Shown: piece after piece, positions 8,904-16,934 of the stretch | Layout of the letters: every line of letters begins with the position of its first letter | How positions within the stretch are numbered: the first letter of the stretch is position 1 | Assembly (NCBI GenBank): GCA_964453995.1 | Contig: CAYVQC010000028.1 | Coordinates: forward strand, 1 to 53,325 | Direction: 5' to 3' | Source of the DNA: SKVR01 sp964453995 | Lineage (GTDB): Bacteria; Bacteroidota; Bacteroidia; Bacteroidales; UBA7960 | Length of the DNA stretch: 53,325 nt | The notes under the pieces: generated by a model | The model's input: only the letters and a program-made list of their open reading frames with translations | What the model was told of the DNA's origin: nothing | Databases searched by the model: none | Position numbers and translations under genes: made by a program

Positions 8904-9365
8904 TTAAATGTTGAACTTCAATCGGCTACAACCTATCCTTTTTCTTAGCAGATCAACCTTAAAACATAAATCTCTGAATAATATCGGCCCGCTGATAATG
9001 AGATATTTGAACAGTGCAAAGATAATAAAATTCAAATCAGGTACATCCTTTGCCGGTTGCCCTATCCTAATGTTAAAACCATCTTTTCGGGTTTCCTTAT
9101 ATCTTACTGGCAAAAACATATCTTACTATTTCGATATTTACACTTGATTCTCAGACTGTTTCAAATCAGATCCTGCTAATTTCATTTGTGGAGCATTAAA
9201 TTTCCAACAAAATTCACAAAAAGTGCTGTAAATTTCTCAATTTTTCTAACACTTTCTTTTTATGATACTTACAAATATCCCAGGGCACAGATATTTTTCA
9301 ACAAACAGTTGACTTAAACTGCTGCCTTACATTTTTTACTAATTTTACAAAAATTCTTCAAACGC
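8904..9365. other. 462-nt divergent intergenic region between two sensor kinases
   Basis: AT-rich region separating the divergent genes starting at 8903 (minus) and 9366 (plus). It contains a minus-strand -7 box (9017-9024). On the plus strand TTG at 9309-9311 is followed after 17 nt by TACATTTT (9329-9336), one mismatch from TAnnTTTG. No convincing gene or RNA structure was seen in the rest. Confidence 0.5.
9017..9024 (-). promoter_or_regulatory. -7 box candidate for the Reg_prop kinase gene
   Basis: The minus strand reads TATCTTTG, an exact TAnnTTTG match, giving a leader of roughly 110 nt before the start at 8903. No clear -33 element was found. Confidence 0.4.
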
Positions 9366-11300
9366 ATGCACAAGCTTCTATATATAGATGACGAGATTCA
9401 TAATCTTGTAACCTTAAAATTATCCATCAACAAGTGGTACGATGTGTATACTCTCGAAAACCCATTAGAAGCCATCGACCTGATTGAAAAAGAAAATATA
9501 GGTGTGGTGATCACCGACCAGAGGATGCCCGGGATGACCGGGCTTGAACTGGCAGAGAAGATCCAGGAGAAATTTGAAGACGTCATAGTAATGATCCTCA
9601 CTGCTTATGACGACTCCAACGTAATGCTGCAAGCCATCAACCAGGGGGGTATATTCCGGTATATTCTCAAGCCCTGGGATATCAAAGACATTCAGCAAAC
9701 CCTAAAGAATGCCTTTGACACCCTGGAGCTGAGAAAAAAGAACCGTAGCCTGGTCAATGACCTACTGCTGCAAAACAAAGAACTTTCGCTACAGGAAAGA
9801 AAATACAGGTTGATTTTTGACCATTCTCCGCTGGGCATCGCCCATTTTGACACCAACGGTAAGATCACACGCTTTAATAAGCAGTTTCGGGAAATCATCA
9901 ATTCGGGTGAATACTTCAAGGATCTGGAGTCTTTATCGTCCGGTCCCAACAGCGATATTACCCTCGCCTTCAAAAAATCTCTTGAATCCAACGAAGCAGT
10001 AACTTTTGACGGGAAATACCACCGTACAGATGGAAAATCAGTTCCGGTGCATGCTATCTTTAATCCCATAAGGGAAGACTACACCGATGATGGCCTGGTA
10101 ATGCTCATAGAAGACCTCAGCGAAACACTCAAACAGGAAGAACTGAAGAAACAGGTCACCATTGCCCGTGAAGCAGCACGCTTCAAACAAAATTTCCTGG
10201 CAGAAATGAGCCATGAAATACGTACTCCCCTTACAGGTGTTATAGGAATGATCGATATACTGAAAAAAACTAACCTGGACTCGGAACAAGAAGGCCATGT
10301 GGATATTCTGAAGATGGCCGCCGACGATTTAAAGGAAATCATCAACCAGGTTCTGGATTATTCAAAAATTGAAGCCGGCAAAATACCTTTGAATACTTCT
10401 GCTTTTCAAGTCAGCAACATCTTCCGCAAAGCAGAGAAGTTGTTTTTCAGCATTTGCAACAAACAAATTACCTTTCACCAGGACCAGGATCAGCAAATAC
10501 CCGAATATATCATTGGCGATGAATTGCGCATTATGCAGATCATAAACAACCTGGTAACCAATGCGGTAAAATTTACCCATAAAGGAAAAATCCTTCTTTC
10601 ATCCAAATTGTTGCCCGGACAGTCACCCTCGGGGGAGTTTACCATCAGGTTTTCTGTAACAGATACCGGCAAAGGTATTCCTGTTGAGCTGCAAAAGATA
10701 CTTTTCAACCCCTTTACCCAGATTGAAGAGCAAAACTCACCGGGGATAGAAGGAACCGGCCTCGGCCTGGCCATTTGCAAAGAACTGGCAAAACTGCATG
10801 GGGGTGCAATAGGAGTGGAAAGCGAACCTGGTGTTGGCAGTACGTTCTGGTTCACTGTTGGGGTAAGGGCAAAGGAAGAGAAAAACACAAGCAAAACCCC
10901 CGCAGCACACCAGGAAGATGAGATTGTTTTTTCTCCCATCAGGATATTGCTTGCCGAAGACAACAGGGTAACACAAAATGTATTAAGGCTGCTGCTCAGC
11001 AGTTTTGGCCATGACGTAACTGTGGCAAGCAACGGTGAGGAAGTCATAAGCAAATACCAATCCGGGCTTTTCGACCTGATCCTCATGGATATACAAATGC
11101 CCGTAATGAATGGTGTTGAGGCAACCCGCAACCTCAGGGAAAAGCATAATAACCTACCCCCTATTGTAGGCTTAAGCGCTAACGCCCTGGAAGGTGACCG
11201 CGAAAAATACCTGGGTAAGGGACTTGATGAATATCTTACCAAACCATTCAATCAGGAAGAGTTTTGTATATTGCTGAAAAAATTTAACCTGACAGGTTGA
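9366..11300 (+). CDS. Soluble hybrid kinase: receiver-PAS-HisKA-HATPase-receiver
   Basis: A 644-aa protein without signal peptide or membrane helices. Domains in order are: receiver 1 (1-125, acid pair D8-D9, acceptor D51 in ITDQRMPG, then KPW), PAS (about 143-255), HisKA (H283 in EMSHEIRTPL), HATPase (N-box around N399, DTGKG 433-437, GTGLGL 463-468) and receiver 2 (525-643, acceptor D575 in LMDIQMPV). The N-terminal receiver suggests that another kinase controls it, and the divergent neighbours include candidates. There is no HTH, HPt or other output domain. Receiver 1 resembles the C-terminal receiver of the 1007-aa kinase. A phosphorelay node is an inference from the architecture. Confidence 0.93.
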   Translation: MHKLLYIDDEIHNLVTLKLSINKWYDVYTLENPLEAIDLIEKENIGVVITDQRMPGMTGLELAEKIQEKFEDVIVMILTAYDDSNVMLQAINQGGIFRYILKPWDIKDIQQTLKNAFDTLELRKKNRSLVNDLLLQNKELSLQERKYRLIFDHSPLGIAHFDTNGKITRFNKQFREIINSGEYFKDLESLSSGPNSDITLAFKKSLESNEAVTFDGKYHRTDGKSVPVHAIFNPIREDYTDDGLVMLIEDLSETLKQEELKKQVTIAREAARFKQNFLAEMSHEIRTPLTGVIGMIDILKKTNLDSEQEGHVDILKMAADDLKEIINQVLDYSKIEAGKIPLNTSAFQVSNIFRKAEKLFFSICNKQITFHQDQDQQIPEYIIGDELRIMQIINNLVTNAVKFTHKGKILLSSKLLPGQSPSGEFTIRFSVTDTGKGIPVELQKILFNPFTQIEEQNSPGIEGTGLGLAICKELAKLHGGAIGVESEPGVGSTFWFTVGVRAKEEKNTSKTPAAHQEDEIVFSPIRILLAEDNRVTQNVLRLLLSSFGHDVTVASNGEEVISKYQSGLFDLILMDIQMPVMNGVEATRNLREKHNNLPPIVGLSANALEGDREKYLGKGLDEYLTKPFNQEEFCILLKKFNLTG

Positions 11301-11391
11301 TTTTCATATCCTGTTTTTCAATCCGGTTACATCTCTTTCATTGAATTCACTTATCTTCACCGGCACTAACAGATTTATAAACCCCAGGTTG

Positions 11392-11399
11392 TATCTTTG
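11392..11399 (+). promoter_or_regulatory. -7 box candidate for the RluA-type gene
   Basis: TATCTTTG is an exact TAnnTTTG match. It overlaps a possible upstream TTG start at 11397, which supports ATG at 11442 as the true start of the gene, with a leader of about 38 nt. Confidence 0.5.
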
Positions 11400-11441
11400 C
11401 AACCCAAACTGAGTAAAAACCTATTTTCATCCCACTATATT

Positions 11442-12167
11442 ATGCAAACCGCCGAATCCATTGTTTCCCGTATCCTGTTTGAAGACAACCACATGATTAT
11501 CATCAACAAGCTTCCCTCAGAAATTGTACAGGGCGATAAAACCGGCGATATGCCTATGAGTGATCTGTTGAAAGCCTACATCGCAAAGAAATACAATAAG
11601 CCCGGCAATGTTTTCCTGGGTGTGGTGCACCGTATTGACCGGCCGGTAAGTGGTGCCGTAGTGTTTGCCCGTACATCAAAAGGACTTACACGACTCAACA
11701 GCATGTTGCAACAGCGCGATCTGAGGAAAAAATACTGGGCTGTGGTAAAAAACCAACCTCCTGCCCACCAGCAAACCCTGGTGCATTTTCTTCAGAAAAA
11801 CGAAAAACAAAACAAATCATACTCCGTGGCAGAGGGTAAACCCAACAGCAAAAGAGCCGAATTGCAATATACCCATCTATGCAGCAGCAATGATTATCAT
11901 CTGCTGGAAATAGAACTCATTACCGGGCGTCACCACCAGGTGCGTGCACAGCTGGCCGCCATTGGATGCCCCATTAAGGGAGACCTTAAATACGGTTTTG
12001 ACCGTTCCAACCCCGATGCAAGCATTCACCTTCATGCACGCGAATTGTCTTTCATCCACCCTGTGAGCGGGAAAGAGATGACCATCACAGCCCCGGTGCC
12101 GGATGATAATTTGTGGAAGTTCTTCGAGAAAGAAATGGAAGGCAGAGAAGACCAGCAGGCAACATAA
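11442..12167 (+). CDS. RluA/RsuA-superfamily pseudouridine synthase
   Basis: A 241-aa protein from ATG at 11442. It belongs to the RluA-type pseudouridine synthases, which convert uridine to pseudouridine in rRNA or tRNA. The catalytic Asp lies in HRIDRPVSG, the counterpart of HRLDxxTSG. LLEIELITGRHHQVRAQLA and IHLHARELSF are the other family blocks. There is no N-terminal S4 domain, so it is a short RluA form. The target RNA cannot be assigned. The frame is open upstream to 11397, but the -7 box there makes the longer start unlikely. Confidence 0.9.
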   Translation: MQTAESIVSRILFEDNHMIIINKLPSEIVQGDKTGDMPMSDLLKAYIAKKYNKPGNVFLGVVHRIDRPVSGAVVFARTSKGLTRLNSMLQQRDLRKKYWAVVKNQPPAHQQTLVHFLQKNEKQNKSYSVAEGKPNSKRAELQYTHLCSSNDYHLLEIELITGRHHQVRAQLAAIGCPIKGDLKYGFDRSNPDASIHLHARELSFIHPVSGKEMTITAPVPDDNLWKFFEKEMEGREDQQAT

Positions 12168-12291
12168 TATCTTCTGGCTGCTGATTCGATTCCTGTGAAT
12201 AAACCCTGGATACTGCCCTTAGGGTTGTCTTGTCAAACAATTCGTCGCCTATTTTCTTTACCCTATAGTGGCTGCTTTCACAAAACAGCCT

Positions 12292-12299
12292 TATATTTG
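12292..12299 (+). promoter_or_regulatory. -7 box candidate for the 969-aa exported protein
   Basis: TATATTTG is an exact TAnnTTTG match, 28 nt before the ATG at 12328. The -33 position has no TTG. Confidence 0.45.
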
Positions 12300-12327
12300 A
12301 TCTTAACAAATCAATATTTTAGGGCTT

Positions 12328-15237
12328 ATGGGCATTCAAGACCGTTTCATCATCACTGCTTTATTAATCCTGCTGTGCCTGCAGGGCAAGGCACAGTTTT
12401 ATTCGGCCGGCCAGGATCCTGGTTCCATTCGTTGGATGCAGATTGAAACAGAAAACTTTCAGGTAATCTTTCCACAAGGATACGAAGATAAGGCACGCTA
12501 CATTACCAGGCTTCTTGAATGGTCGTACGAAAATGCAGGGAAAAGCCTGGAACACAAACCCAGGAAGGTATCGGTAATTGTACACAACCAAACTGTTGTA
12601 TCCAATGGATTTGTATCGTGGGCCCCAAGACGTATAGAGCTTTACTCCAATCCCCCTTCCGACAATGATTTTCATGACTGGATGGAACGGCTTGTGATTC
12701 ATGAATACAGGCATGTGGTACAGATCGACAAACTCAACCAGGGATTGACCAGACTGCTGGGAATCCTCTTTGGCGAGGCAGGTACCGGTGCTGTGGTAGG
12801 CCATATGCCCCTGTGGTTTATGGAAGGGGATGCAGTAGTTACTGAAACAGCACTTACCAGGGCCGGACGGGGCAGGCTTCCCCGGTTTGAGCAGGGGCTC
12901 AGGGCGCAAACCCTCACCTTCGGTGCATATTCCTTCGACAAAGCTGTACACGGATCTTTTAAAGACCATGTGCCCAATCATTATGAGCTGGGGTATCAAC
13001 TTGTAGCGCAGGCCCGCCAGGAACACGGCGCCGAAGCATGGAGCCCAATGATCAACAATGTGGCTCGCCGGCCATGGGCACTCATCCCTTTCTCGGCAGA
13101 AATGAAAAGACAATTTGGGCATGGACAGATCAGGCATTATAAGCATACCTTCAAAAGCCTAATCAGCCATTGGAAAGAACAAAGAGAAGAGATTACCTAT
13201 TCCCCCGCAGAAAAGGTCAGCCCCGACAACCGTCTTTACACCAATTACCAGTATCCCCATTGGGTAAACGACTCCACCATTATTGCCCTGCGTAGCGGTA
13301 TGAAAGATATTTCCACTTTTGTACTGATCCATTCAGATGGTTCAGAGGAAGAACTCTTTTCCCCGGGAACAGTTTTTCCCCAGTCTGTTCATTTCAGTAA
13401 TGGAATGCTGGTATGGAGCGAGTACCGGCCTGACCCGCGCTGGGAGCACCGCAGCTATGCCGAGATCATGACTTATGACCTGGCCACCGGGAAGCGCAAA
13501 AGGATTACCGATAAAGGACGGTTTTTCTCCCCTGCCCTTTCGCCGGATGGCACTACCATCGCAGCGGCAAAGACCACAGCTGACGGCACTTACCGTCTCG
13601 TGCTGATTGATATGGAATCGGGACAGGAAACATGGTCAGTGGCAATAGTTCACAACGACTATGTGTTACAACCCGCATGGCATGACTCGGGCGACAAGCT
13701 GGCTGCCATAGCCCTTGACCAGCAAGGCAAACGGCTCGTGGAGATCAATATCGACAACAAGTCAGTAAAAACATTGCTTTGGGCAAAAGACAGGGATATA
13801 TCTTCACCCGTATATATTGGCGATGATATACTTATCAATGGCACATGGTCAGGAATAGACAACATCTACCTTTACCGGCGGCGTACGTCGCAGGTAGAGC
13901 AGGTAGTATCATCAGTTTTCGGGGCGGTAAATGCCAGCCTCAACAGTCAGAGGGTTCTTGCCTTTTCAGAATATACAGCAAAGGGCTACCAGGTAAGTAT
14001 GCTTAAGCCAGAAAATTTTGAACTCCGCCCCCTGGCCATGGTCGGGGATTATTCAAGGTCTTTTCATACGATATTGAAGAAACAGGAAGATGCAGTGATA
14101 AGTCATGACGAGCTTCCCCCTGACAACTATACAATCAAACGTTATAGCCGGATGTTCAACCTTTTTCATCTGCACAGCTGGGTGCCTGCATCCATCAATG
14201 TGGATATGCTGCAAGCCTATCCGGGGTTTTCGTTGCTTTTCCAGAACAAGCTCAGCACTTCCTTTGGCCAGATGGGCTACGAATGGGATTACAATGATGC
14301 AACAGGCCGCGTCCTGGGGACTTTTTCCTACCACGGCTGGTACCCGGTATTCAGTATTTCGGCAGAAACAGGCAACCGCAGGTTTTACTATTCTGTCAGG
14401 AACGATGATGAGCTTACTTTTCATGATTTTGTTTACCGCGAGGATGCCTTTCACCTGGCCGTTTCACTTCCTCTGCAATACCAGCGCGGCAGCTATTTTT
14501 GGGGTATCACCCCCTGGATCAGAGCGGGGATTACCAATGTACTGGAAAGCCGGCAAACACCAGACTCCATTTATGCCGGAAATAATTACCTTACCCTTAC
14601 ACCTACCAGCTTTATCACTCAGGATTACAGGTTTCTTGCCTATATGCAGAAGCGTAGCGTGGCGCGCGATATTTTTCCCCGCGCAGGGATCATCTTTGAT
14701 GCAAATTACCGGCATACTCCCTGGAGAGGTAACGATATGGGATCGGTTGTGGCAATAAGAGGGATTGGATATGTACCGGGCTTAATACGTCACCACGGCC
14801 TTAGATTGGGGGCTGCCTACCAGATGAGAGAAAGAGGTGAAAACCAACGGGAGGAGGGAACTTTGCCTGTATTATACAGTTTTGGAAACATCATTACCTA
14901 TCCCCGGGGTATAGAAGGACAAAGCCACCAGGAGCTCCTGTCATTCAGTGCAGATTATGCCTTCCCTGTGCTCTACCCTGATCTGAGCCTTCCTTATGTT
15001 CTCTACCTGAAACGCATAAGGGCTTACCTCTTCTATGATTATGCTCTTGCCAGGCCCTTTCCTGGAAATCAGCAGGAAATCACTCCCGAAACAGAAAGCT
15101 TCTATTCCAGAGGGTTTGGTATTTCAGGGGATATGCATCTGCTGGGATTGTATCTTCCTGTTCAGCTGGGCGTACAGGTTGCTTTCCCACAGGAAAGAGA
15201 CATCAGCTATCAGCTTATTTTTAGTGTGAGCCTCTGA
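12328..15237 (+). CDS. Exported gluzincin-like peptidase with propeller and probable C-terminal barrel
   Basis: A 969-aa protein with a signal peptide (1-23). Residues about 30-270 resemble peptidase-MA-like gluzincins: HEYRH at 125-129 is a complete HExxH, and WFMEG with E166 is in place for the third zinc ligand. Residues about 290-600 carry TolB/WD40-like propeller repeats (for example FSPALSPDGTTIAAAK). From about 650 to the end the sequence alternates polar and aromatic residues in strand-like segments, and it ends in YQLIFSVSL, suggesting an outer-membrane barrel. Substrate and biological role are unknown. It is convergent with the wecA-like gene, with only 5 nt between the stop codons. 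The zinc site is seen; the barrel is inferred. Confidence 0.78.
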   Translation: MGIQDRFIITALLILLCLQGKAQFYSAGQDPGSIRWMQIETENFQVIFPQGYEDKARYITRLLEWSYENAGKSLEHKPRKVSVIVHNQTVVSNGFVSWAPRRIELYSNPPSDNDFHDWMERLVIHEYRHVVQIDKLNQGLTRLLGILFGEAGTGAVVGHMPLWFMEGDAVVTETALTRAGRGRLPRFEQGLRAQTLTFGAYSFDKAVHGSFKDHVPNHYELGYQLVAQARQEHGAEAWSPMINNVARRPWALIPFSAEMKRQFGHGQIRHYKHTFKSLISHWKEQREEITYSPAEKVSPDNRLYTNYQYPHWVNDSTIIALRSGMKDISTFVLIHSDGSEEELFSPGTVFPQSVHFSNGMLVWSEYRPDPRWEHRSYAEIMTYDLATGKRKRITDKGRFFSPALSPDGTTIAAAKTTADGTYRLVLIDMESGQETWSVAIVHNDYVLQPAWHDSGDKLAAIALDQQGKRLVEINIDNKSVKTLLWAKDRDISSPVYIGDDILINGTWSGIDNIYLYRRRTSQVEQVVSSVFGAVNASLNSQRVLAFSEYTAKGYQVSMLKPENFELRPLAMVGDYSRSFHTILKKQEDAVISHDELPPDNYTIKRYSRMFNLFHLHSWVPASINVDMLQAYPGFSLLFQNKLSTSFGQMGYEWDYNDATGRVLGTFSYHGWYPVFSISAETGNRRFYYSVRNDDELTFHDFVYREDAFHLAVSLPLQYQRGSYFWGITPWIRAGITNVLESRQTPDSIYAGNNYLTLTPTSFITQDYRFLAYMQKRSVARDIFPRAGIIFDANYRHTPWRGNDMGSVVAIRGIGYVPGLIRHHGLRLGAAYQMRERGENQREEGTLPVLYSFGNIITYPRGIEGQSHQELLSFSADYAFPVLYPDLSLPYVLYLKRIRAYLFYDYALARPFPGNQQEITPETESFYSRGFGISGDMHLLGLYLPVQLGVQVAFPQERDISYQLIFSVSL

Positions 15238-15242
15238 TGGCA

Positions 15243-16316
15243 TTACTCACTCTTGTTCTTGTTCATATTTCCCACAGTAAAAAGGAATACAAACAGTACC
15301 AGAAAATAAGCGCCAAACACAATGTGATGCAACAGTTTGTAGTTGGAGATAAAATGGGTAAGAGATACAGCCATAAAAAATGAAACCAGCGATATACCGG
15401 CAAAAATCATCGCCACCCCCCGATCATTCAATCCCAGGTAAGAGAGATGATGAGTGGTGTGGTCCTTCCCACCCACAAAGGGAGAGCCACCCTTGGCAAT
15501 ACGCTTGTAAAACACGGTAGTGGTATCTATAATGGGCAGAGCAAATATAATAGCCACAGACAAGAAACGCATCCATGCCGTGCTCTCTGTGGCAAATCCC
15601 TGACCGTTCCAGTAAAACATGATCCCCAGCACAGCCAGCAGAATGCCCAGGAATTGGCTTCCGGTATCTCCCATATACATTTTGGAAGGATTCCAGTTGT
15701 AATACAAAAAAGCCAGCAACACAGCCATGAGTCCCAGCACAATGATCAAGACAGGGTTTTGCAGTTCGTTGCGTAAAAACAGTCCGGCAAAAATAGTTAC
15801 GGCAATGGCCATGGAAACTATTGTGGTAATACCATCCATATTGTCGAGCATGTTGATGCTGTTCATCATGCCCACTACCCAGAAAAGGGTAAGACCGTAA
15901 TTGAGCAAATCATTGTTGAATATCTCCACATAGGTGCCAGTAAAAATGAGGATCAATCCGCACAACACCTGCGAAAAGAATTTGATCCAGGGTCGCGTAT
16001 TGTAGGCATCATCAAACAAACCGGCAAGAAAACCAATGGTTACAGCCACCAGTATTCCCAGGGTTTGCAAATTGAAAAACCCCCTTTCGCCTGAATGGAG
16101 AAACGAAATAATAATGATGGAAAACAGGAATATGATATAAAAGGATATGCCGCCAAGAGCAGGTTTAGAGGTAGAACTCCAGCGAATAATGGTTTCACCG
16201 GTATTGCGGATACCCAGGTTACGTGAAAATTTTAACAGAAAACGGTTTACAACCAATGAAAAAGCAAGCGAAGCTGCAAAAAAAAGACTGTACACAAATA
16301 GCAGGTTCTCAGTCAT
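15243..16316 (-). CDS. wecA: Undecaprenyl-phosphate sugar-1-phosphate transferase (MraY/WecA/TagO family)
   Basis: A 357-aa integral membrane protein with about 10-11 hydrophobic helices. Family motifs are visible: an Asp-rich loop with FDDAYNTRPW, NMLDNMDGI, YMGDTGSQFLG, and the His motif DHTTHHLSYLG. Such enzymes transfer a HexNAc-1-phosphate from UDP-sugar to undecaprenyl phosphate and start O-antigen or exopolysaccharide units at the inner membrane. The exact sugar (GlcNAc or another) is not determined, so the symbol is by family. It is the last gene of a minus-strand run after rfbC, wzc and wza, which fits an initiating role for the exported polymer. Confidence 0.9.
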   Translation of the reverse strand: MTENLLFVYSLFFAASLAFSLVVNRFLLKFSRNLGIRNTGETIIRWSSTSKPALGGISFYIIFLFSIIIISFLHSGERGFFNLQTLGILVAVTIGFLAGLFDDAYNTRPWIKFFSQVLCGLILIFTGTYVEIFNNDLLNYGLTLFWVVGMMNSINMLDNMDGITTIVSMAIAVTIFAGLFLRNELQNPVLIIVLGLMAVLLAFLYYNWNPSKMYMGDTGSQFLGILLAVLGIMFYWNGQGFATESTAWMRFLSVAIIFALPIIDTTTVFYKRIAKGGSPFVGGKDHTTHHLSYLGLNDRGVAMIFAGISLVSFFMAVSLTHFISNYKLLHHIVFGAYFLVLFVFLFTVGNMNKNKSE

Positions 16317-16369
16317 TCCAAATCATATTTAACAAACAACAATTTCAATACACTCCATCGCAGCATCTA

Positions 16370-16912
16370 TCAGAACGGACTCACAAAATCTTTAAAAGCG
16401 GGGGCATTCTTATCTTTTTCTGACACAACGGGATCTTTCACTCCCCAGTCAATGGCAAGGTCGGAATCGTTCCATGCAATGGCAGCCTCTGCATCGCGAT
16501 GGTATACCTGTGTGCATTTGTAAAAGAATACGGTATTTTCTTCCAGGGTAAGAAATCCATGGGCGAAACCGGGAGGAATCCACAGCATGTTTTTTTGCTT
16601 TGCGGTAAGAAGGATTTTATAATGCCTGCCGAAGGTGGGTTCTGCTTTTCTCAAATCTACAACTACATCGAGCACTGATCCGCTGAACACACGCACCAGT
16701 TTCCCCTGCTGCCAGGGCGGCAATTGAAAGTGCATCCCTCTGATCACATTGACGGCAGACATGGATTGGTTGTCCTGCAGAAAGTCAGCATCAAGGCCAG
16801 CTTCTTTGAACCTTTCACGATTCCATGACTCAAAAAAATAACCACGCTTATCTTCAAAGATATCAGGTTCGATCACAAATAAATTTCTGAATCCGGTTTC
16901 TCTAACCTGCAT
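16370..16912 (-). CDS. rfbC: dTDP-4-dehydrorhamnose 3,5-epimerase
   Basis: A 180-aa cupin of typical RfbC length. It epimerises dTDP-4-keto-6-deoxyglucose at C3 and C5 in dTDP-rhamnose synthesis. The signatures are EDKRGYFFESW, QDNQSMSAVNVIRGMHFQ with the catalytic His, and WIPPGFAHGFL. It lies 22 nt after wzc in the same direction. The preceding enzyme RfbB is encoded 26 kb away on the other strand, and RfbA and RfbD are not in the window, so the rhamnose pathway is scattered. Confidence 0.96.
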   Translation of the reverse strand: MQVRETGFRNLFVIEPDIFEDKRGYFFESWNRERFKEAGLDADFLQDNQSMSAVNVIRGMHFQLPPWQQGKLVRVFSGSVLDVVVDLRKAEPTFGRHYKILLTAKQKNMLWIPPGFAHGFLTLEENTVFFYKCTQVYHRDAEAAIAWNDSDLAIDWGVKDPVVSEKDKNAPAFKDFVSPF

Positions 16913-16934
16913 AAAGATTTATCAGTTTGTCGTT

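Noticed and set aside
10490..11251. Antisense frame (253 codons) opposite the soluble hybrid kinase
   Set aside because: Ser/Leu-rich shadow of the HATPase and receiver coding sequence with no recognisable domain.
12364..13146. Antisense frame (260 codons) opposite the 969-aa exported protein
   Set aside because: It lies over the HExxH region of a convincing plus-strand gene and has no recognisable domain or leader.
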